Shown piece after piece: positions 57,921 to 64,000 of a DNA stretch of 64,000 nucleotides. This DNA comes from Acanthacorydalis orientalis (lineage: Eukaryota > Arthropoda > Insecta > Megaloptera > Corydalidae). Where the stretch lies: assembly GCA_034766995.1 (NCBI GenBank), contig CM068316.1, positions 11,094,000 through 11,157,999 of the forward strand, written 5' to 3'. The position numbers were made by a program, and so were the translations under genes. The notes under the pieces are model-generated. The model was not told where the DNA came from. It was given only the letters and a program-made list of their open reading frames with translations, and made no database searches. Numbering within the stretch: position 1 is the first letter of the stretch; every line of letters starts with the position of its first letter.

Positions 57921-58224
57921 TAAGTATTTTTATGATTTTTTATAAAATTAATTTACTAATATCCAAAAGCAGTATATTTCAATTTAGAGGCAGGAATCGC
58001 TGGAAATCGTCAAATGTATTTAATAATAATAACGTGAATTGGTCCAAAATTTTTATAATTTGAAATTATAATCTCCATAAATCTTAATCATACTACCAAA
58101 ATAATATTTATGACAACATAATCAAATTTATGAAGTTATAATTTATATATTTTTTAATTTATTTGATTATTTTATACATACTTTTTATTTTTCTATGTAT
58201 AAAGAAAAATAATGCTTTCACAAC

Positions 58225-58450
58225 TGATTATTTTCACTTCCATATTTTTTTCTAATCAAAAGTGTTCAATAAATTAGTTTGTTCTGTACGTTAACACTTT
58301 GCAAATGATGAGATCACCATAAGCAACCATCAAAAATTATTAATAATATTTAATTGGACATTTATTAGAAAAAAATGTATGGTTTGTGAGATGAAAGAGA
58401 ATTCATATATGAAAATAAATTTATTAGCACAATTTCAAAACGGTTTATAA
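58225..58450. repeat. RepA fold-back copy (- arm 58225-58290 shortened, + arm 58290-58450)
   Basis: Left: TCTAATCAAAAGTGTTCAAT. Right: ACTTTGCAAATGATGAGATC, GCAACCATCAAAAATTATTA, GGTTTGTGAGATGAAAGAGA, GCACAATTTCAAAACGGTTT. Confidence 0.65.
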
Positions 58451-58592
58451 AAGGGAATAAAAATAAAACAAGTTGAGGGTCTATCATTTTTGTTTTTAGT
58501 AGTTGTAAAGGAAGTAAAATTATAAAAATATATATGTAAAGTAAGAAACAAATTCAGTATAAGAATATTACTCCCTGTTTTGCACTTTTTTA

Positions 58593-58637
<45 letters not shown>
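58593..58637. repeat. (TA)n microsatellite
   Basis: Perfect run. Confidence 0.97.
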
Positions 58638-58639
<2 letters not shown>

Positions 58640-58789
58640 TAATGCGTTTTCAACTTGAAGTATATTTATATGATATTGAAAGAGTCTTTAGAGACTCATT
58701 TACGTTTTCTTATAAAAAAAAGTTCAAAATATTCAATACCTGATACGAACAACCATTGAAATCAACAGATATGAAATGCAGACGATCTG

Positions 58790-59145
58790 TTTATATTTTC
58801 TGTTGATATCTCATCGAGTCAAAATCAATATCGGTAACAGTTCGTAGCGGTAAAGCACAAAAGAAGACTCGTGCAACCTCCGGCATTCGAAGCACAATAC
58901 CGATAGTTGTCTATTGTTATGCGAGTCAGATGTTGAACTCTGTACATTTTACAGTCAACGCAAAGGAAAAAAATACATGAACACATGCAACAGTGTACAA
59001 ATACCGACGAAACATAATGATACGTCGATATTTTCCGAGGAACACTTATCGTCGTCGCCGTCGGTCAATGTCATGATACGAGAGCTGGATTTCATATTAT
59101 GCACAGTGAAGATACATTTTCCCTCGAGGATAAAACCATGAATAC
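58790..59145. other. CpG-rich patch 6, with an unrecognised + frame
   Basis: CACTTATCGTCGTCGCCGTC (59044) and AACCTCCGGCATTCGAAG are conspicuous. The frame 58914-59141 starts MLCESDVELCTFYSQRKGKK and includes FSEEHLSSSPSVNVMIRELD. Its composition is balanced, unlike chance frames elsewhere, but I recognise no family. It could be an exon; splice sites cannot be assigned with confidence. Confidence 0.3.
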
Positions 59146-59380
59146 TGCACGTCTTTTCAGTGGGGATAAATGGCTGTGTTGATCGAAGAAAAGGCTGACG
59201 TAATGTAATTTAAACATTTTTGTATTAAGATATCTACCGATACGGCTTATGTGTGTGGATTTTTTTCAGTTTAAACAGTTTAGATAAGTACACTTGTGGT
59301 TCCATGGAGATACAGTATCAGTTTTAGACATAATTTATGTATACATCAATAAAAGCATATACATACACAACACGCGTGTA

Positions 59381-59388
<8 letters not shown>

Positions 59389-59440
<52 letters not shown>
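59389..59440. repeat. (TA)n microsatellite
   Basis: Perfect run directly before a short GC-rich block. Confidence 0.97.
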
Positions 59441-59442
<2 letters not shown>

Positions 59443-59498
59443 TTGGCTATTAGGGTTTTAGAGCGCTTCGACGGCTGAGGTCATTAACGCCCGAATAT
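59441..59498. other. Short GC-rich block between two (TA)n arrays
   Basis: GGTTGGCTATTAGGGTTTTA, GAGCGCTTCGACGGCTGAGG and TCATTAACGCCCG. It looks like an interspersed-element fragment. No second copy was seen in the window and I cannot name it. Confidence 0.35.
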
Positions 59499-59500
59499 AC

Positions 59501-59540
<40 letters not shown>
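59499..59540. repeat. (TA)n microsatellite
   Basis: Perfect run. Confidence 0.97.
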
Positions 59541-59543
<3 letters not shown>

Positions 59544-59684
59544 TTAGAAATGGTATACCATAGAATTAAAAATTCAAAAGTGTTTAAGTTGTGATCATTT
59601 CAAATATTCGGGTCATTTCAAGTGGTCATTTGAAATATCGATTATAAGAAAAAAAATGTTTCTTATTCGCTACGCAGTAGAAAA

Positions 59685-59735
59685 TTAAAGGGAGAGCGGT
59701 CGAACTGGGCGGTCGCCCTAAGCCACTTGAGTAAA
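59685..59735. other. Short GC-rich block with GGGCGGTCGCCC palindrome
   Basis: GGGAGAGCGGTCGAACTGGG then CGGTCGCCCTAAGCC. Origin unknown. Confidence 0.3.
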
Positions 59736-59751
59736 TGAGTGAAGATCTCAA

Positions 59752-59806
59752 AAAAACAAACAAACTTAAAAATCATAAAAAACAAACAAACAAACTTAAA
59801 TATCAT
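59752..59806. repeat. Short tandem repeat of an AAACAAACTTAAAxATCATA unit
   Basis: Two and a bit units of roughly 24-30 bp. The minus-strand frame 59663-59857 shows the doubled MIFKFVC because of it. Confidence 0.7.
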
Positions 59807-59953
59807 ATAAAATACTTCAAGATATTTTCGGCAAATTTTTATAATAAAGTGATCCATTTCATGAATTTCAGTTTTGATGTGTGGACATTGAGTAGATACT
59901 CATACAGTTCCAAGCTAGAACAAATTGATTGTAATAATGATTACAAGAAATAA

Positions 59954-60440
59954 TACTGATTGTAGTCATGTGATAGATAGTTTTGCCAAAATAAAATCCA
60001 GAAAGAAATTTATACTATCACGGACTATATGAAAACCATCAAAATTTGTTTTTCTTTATAAAGTATTATTAAACTTCAAGTCAGTATATTATAATTGTTT
60101 TATTCCAAGTCCGTTATTATTGTTTAATTTTATAATAAGCCTTTAATTTTCTTATTCACATATAAGGCCTTAATAAAATTTATGTCAGTTTATTATTAAT
60201 TATTTTTATGATAACCTAGATCCTTTATCATTTTTTGTTTACAAATGTACATATTTATTATTATGGCAAAGATAAGTTTCGAGTCCAAATATACTATGTA
60301 AGCAATTTTATTTTATTAGAATTTAATTTTTTTCTGTTACTATTATACAAATTCGCCTGCATGAAAGGGTCCATATAGTTTCAACGCCCAGGGCTCTACA
60401 TATAGTTAAACCGTCACTGTTACTACCCTTAACTTTTTTG
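59954..60440. other. AT-rich stretch with one GC-richer word cluster at 60355-60405
   Basis: TCAACGCCCAGGGCTCTACA stands out. Nothing recognised. Confidence 0.4.
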
Positions 60441-60491
60441 TATATATGTACGTATATATATAGATATATTTTTTTTTTATTTTTTGATACT

Positions 60492-60497
<6 letters not shown>

Positions 60498-60536
<39 letters not shown>

Positions 60537-60552
60537 CGTGTGTGTGTGTGTT
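60498..60552. repeat. (TA)n then (TG)n microsatellite
   Basis: TA run followed by CGTGTGTGTGTG. Confidence 0.96.
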
Positions 60553-60875
60553 TATCTAAATTTGAAATAATCACAAAGTTTAGACTTTTAACGAATACTT
60601 TTTTAGATAAATAAATTTTCTATCCTATCATTTTTACAATACATTGTGTGATGTTTATAAAATAATTTTTACAATAATATATTAGTTTAAAAAATAAGAT
60701 ATCCTTTGTGACTTTTTTGAATGTGTGGTTTTTAAAAACTCATTGTATAAATTGTAATAATCACAGTCCAACTAAACATAGCTTGTACAGGATATAAATT
60801 TCAGTCAAAAAATGTATCGATATAGAAAAACTATTAAAAGGTTAAACTAAAATTGTCGATAATATAATAAACGTT

Positions 60876-60879
<4 letters not shown>

Positions 60880-60935
<56 letters not shown>
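60880..60935. repeat. (TA)n microsatellite
   Basis: Perfect run. Confidence 0.97.
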
Positions 60936-60936
<1 letters not shown>

Positions 60937-61845
60937 CATAACTTTATATTCAAAAAAATCATTGAATAATACTTATAGTTTACTAAGATTTTCAATTACG
61001 CAAATTAAATACAATTATATCCAATAATCATAAATTTATAGCTTGAAACCCATCTTTACATTTTAAGTTTTTGACCTGAAAAATTTCTTATTTAAGTAAA
61101 TATTTTGTAACAAATATAAGTATTTATTTATATTCAATTTGTATACAACAGATGATTTTTCAGATGAATATTAAAAAATAATATACAAATTTATTATAGC
61201 AGATGTCAAAAAGAATTAATTTAAACTTTAAAATAAAAAAATTGTGCCAACCGTTTAAAAATGAAATATCAATAAGTCTCTATGCATGATAAAAAAAATT
61301 TAAATTTCACGAACAAAAGTTACATTCACCCATCATTCGAAAGTAAACAAACTGCCATGCTGAACTTCTTTCATCTGAAAGAATTCGTGATTATAAGATT
61401 ATATAACAACTTTATAAACACTTCCTAACACAAACACTCTGTCATGTTTCGTACTTGTAATCCGTGTAAGTTTATCTACAAACTCACAAAGAGAATACGT
61501 ATTAATAATAATCAGATTTATAAATTACACAGAACGAATTCAAGCAGGAAATATCTGAGCATAGTTAAATAATTTAACACATTTTTAACTATTATAAAAT
61601 TTATATCATTCGTCGTTAAAGAATTTTCAAATGTATGTAAATAACTCTATATATCACTACAAAAACCTCTTATACTGTATTTAATATTTACAGGCATATA
61701 AGAGCATAAACATATTCGAATGATACATATGTTGACTTTTCAGTATTCAAATAAGACCAAAACACATTTCTCACCATTAAGTGAAATGACACAACATTAA
61801 TTCAGAGTTGTGTTCTCTACACACACTTGTACCTAAGCCATTCAA
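60936..61845. other. AT-rich stretch without recognised features
   Basis: Nothing recognised. Confidence 0.5.
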
Positions 61846-61899
61846 GTACATATATATAAAATGTATACATTTGTATAATATATAGATATATATGTGTGT

Positions 61900-62260
61900 G
61901 TATTTGAATGATATGGCTGCATTTTGGCGCATCTTCAACTACGTCATATAATACATCCGGTGCTCCACACGTCATTCAATGTTTAAATCAGAACGGTATT
62001 CTTTTCATACACATAAGTCGCTGATATAATATTTAAATATATCTCACGTCAGATGTGTAAAAATAAACATTTTGACAGATCGTAAACGAAATATAAAGTT
62101 GGTATTTCTAAATGAGAAAGAAAACGCATATAAACTGAACACTCGTCGCCGACATACACCCACCACGAAATTACATATATTTGCGAACGAGATCACTTCT
62201 TTCGAAAATGTGACTGCCTACGTGCACACGGAATCATTAAAATGTAATTTGTATTGAAGA
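61900..62260. other. CpG-containing patch 7, with an unrecognised + frame
   Basis: The frame 62072-62257 starts MTDRKRNIKLVFLNEKENAY and includes LNTRRRHTPTTKLHIFANEI. CACTCGTCGCCGACATACAC (62140) is CpG-rich. No family recognised. It may be an exon or chance. Confidence 0.25.
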
Positions 62261-62389
62261 TGTAAAGTTTTCTAAATGTCTATCCATTTTTATTGTTTCA
62301 TTTTTTGTTATAAATGTTTTGAGTTTTATTATGCAATATAAATATTTATTGTTATGTAATAAAGTGCACATATTTATTTTAATAAAACT

Positions 62390-62510
62390 GCTTTCGCAAA
62401 TTAACTTTTCATTCTATCACAAACTACAACAAACTTTCTGATTGAAAATGTTCAATAATTCATTATTAAGTATTTATGACTGAGGAATTATGTGAGAATA
62501 CCCTCGAACT
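62390..62510 (-). repeat. RepA arm (- orientation)
   Basis: CAAATTAACTTTTCATTCTA, TCACAAACTACAACAAACTT, TCTGATTGAAAATGTTCAAT, AATTCATTATTAAGTATTTA. Confidence 0.65.
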
Positions 62511-62724
62511 TCAAAGATAACTAAAAAAAATATAATTATGTTTTTACATCTGTTATTTCACTGATACGTTGTCCTGGTGGTCTTAGTTGTTTTGAATATC
62601 TTAGTGTCTGTTCTTAATTACTAGTTTTGACACTTGATCAATCTTTAAATAGGTGTTAAATAAGATATTTGAGGTTTAGAAGTCATTAGCGCTCATATAT
62701 ATTAGAGACTCTAATATATAATTG

Positions 62725-62800
62725 ATTATGCTCAACTAGTAATAAAAAACAGCACACATATGATTCAAAATACCGAAGATCATCAGAACAATGCATATTA
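62725..62800 (+). repeat. RepE-like fragment
   Basis: CAACTAGTAATAAAAAACAG then AATACCGAAGATCATCAGAA and CAATGCATAT. Confidence 0.4.
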
Positions 62801-62937
62801 ATTAATATGAGAGACAATGGATTCTGCTGAAAATAAATGTTGAATGTGGATTTAATATTAAGAAAATATAACTTCAGATCCGATTCTATATGGTTTTTCC
62901 ATGATTACCAATACAAGCATAAACCACTAAATAAAAA

Positions 62938-62938
<1 letters not shown>

Positions 62939-62973
<35 letters not shown>
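62939..62973. repeat. (TA)n microsatellite next to Helitron-like copy I
   Basis: Perfect run. Confidence 0.97.
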
Positions 62974-62975
<2 letters not shown>

Positions 62976-63078
62976 GATAAAAATTATATAGACATAATAA
63001 GTTTTAAAAAATATGTTTGTTTCATTCTGTTGCATGTACAGGTTTATAATTGAGAGGTGGGCGAGAGCACGGGGTTTT
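62974..63078 (+). mobile_element. Helitron-like element, second body type, copy I (partial)
   Basis: AGTTTTAAAAAATATGTTTG, TTCATTCTGTTGCATGTACA, GGTTTATAATTGAGAGGTGG and GCGAGAGCACGGGG match copy G. The terminal hairpin and CTRG end are lost. Confidence 0.6.
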
Positions 63079-63131
63079 ATGAGTGAATTAAGCATCTTAT
63101 ACAGTAAATAGTTATATATATATATATATAA

Positions 63132-64000
63132 CTATTTATTTTATAAGATATATAGCTAACAAATAATATTTCGAGATGATATTTATCATTTTGCTTTCAT
63201 AAATATTTTTTAAAATAATAAACTTCTCAATTACTTTTCAATCCCAATAGTTGATATTTTAATAGTTGTTTTGTAAATGAAAAATCAGTTTCAAGGTTAA
63301 TACGAATATATACTAATTTAAAGATTGCAACGTTTTACAAACAAGTAAACTACTAAGCCATTTTGAACTATTATAATACTATTTGCGAATTAATAAACAT
63401 TAATTGATACACAAACACTTTTACTGGAAAACAAAAATATGGAGAAAAGATTTACACTTACATGGGTTTGATGTACGGTTATTTCAGTTTATAAGTTTTG
63501 AGTATTTATAAATAAATTAACTCATTGAACTGAGCCCAAAATTTGTCTTTAAATTCTACCTTAATATCGCATATATATTTATGTACATATATTTATGTAT
63601 TATGTATGATTTTTACAATATTCTAAAAATCAGTTTGACGTTATATAATTAATAAATTCATTCATATAAAAAAGAACACTTATAATCAAATAAAAAAGCG
63701 GGAAATTAGTTTTTATTCTATTTACTGAAGTTGATAATTGAAATTTGATTTTATTTGAAAAATAAAACGTATCAATTTTGTTGTAAATTAAAAGTTTTCA
63801 AATCAAAATTGTAAAATTATATATATATGTAATGTATATATATGTAAATGTATATAGTAGGTGTAGAAAAAACTTTCACGGAACATTTAAAATATGAATG
63901 CAATTACATTGTTTCAAACACAACAACTGCAGTTAATGTTCATAGCAAACGTTATTGTTTCGAAAATAAAACAGTACGTATGCAGTTCGATTTGAATTCG
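63132..64000. other. AT-rich stretch; small TATG/TA run at 63817-63857
   Basis: Nothing recognised to the end of the window. Confidence 0.5.

Overview
The window looks like gene-poor nuclear DNA from an invertebrate animal, most likely an arthropod and possibly an insect. The grounds are a very high A+T content (about three quarters by eye, not computed), dozens of (TA)n arrays, and decayed DNA transposons of the mariner and pogo/Tigger groups. I found no intact host protein-coding gene, tRNA, rRNA, CRISPR array or bacterial-type operon. The longest open frames are translations of (TA)n/(TACA)n arrays, transposase remnants or chance frames.

What can be read is mostly transposable-element material. 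(1) There are six mariner-type relics: M1 (7476-8045), M2 (17927-19144, nearly full length), M6 (22165-22345), M5 (36380-37050), M3 (40527-41386) and M4 (45142-45887), plus a pogo/Tigger relic (25081-25905). M1 and M3 have paired ends and TA flanks but have lost the catalytic core. (2) A family called Helitron-like here has a shared GC-rich 3' end, a small hairpin just before it, and a CTRG-like terminus followed by T. Copies A (5233-5666), B (17582-17845), C (29734-30142), D (30660-31091), E (24855-24985) and F (12575-12639) share one body. Copies G (39741-39997), H (42285-42543) and I (62974-63078) share the end but have a different body. (3) RepA is a fold-back family, at about 20 loci, made of two inverted arms of roughly 150-175 bp, each arm carrying its own smaller palindrome. 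(4) RepC is a MITE with TTAGG-type ends and TA flanks (224-687, 32318-32864, fragment 32945-33048). (5) RepD is a direct pair (31430-31805, 34795-35165). (6) RepE is a weak family with a CTGAAGAAG...CCGAAAC motif.

Layout: 1-1.7 kb, MITE then a CpG-rich patch. 1.7-5 kb, AT-rich unique DNA. 5-15 kb, Helitron A, mariner M1, a RepA-containing duplication, a hairpin at 10.15-10.27 kb, and RepA copies. 15-26 kb, microsatellites, Helitron B beside mariner M2, mariner M6, a CpG-rich patch at 23.2-23.7 kb and the pogo relic. 26-35 kb, quiet AT-rich DNA with Helitrons C and D, MITE copy 2 and the RepD pair. 35-46 kb, a CpG-rich patch with a weak first-exon candidate, mariners M5, M3 and M4, and the inverted Helitron-like pair G/H around M3. 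46-64 kb, AT-rich DNA with many RepA copies and microsatellites and a few CpG-rich patches.

There is no gene set working together here. The window reads as intergenic or large-intron DNA. The patches that keep CpG and higher GC (1.19-1.62, 23.16-23.74, 35.69-36.15, 41.75-42.21, 44.34-44.53, 58.79-59.14, 61.90-62.24 kb) are the best places to look for exons, promoters or conserved non-coding elements. All repeat comparisons were done by eye and boundaries are approximate unless a TA duplication or terminal motif fixes them.
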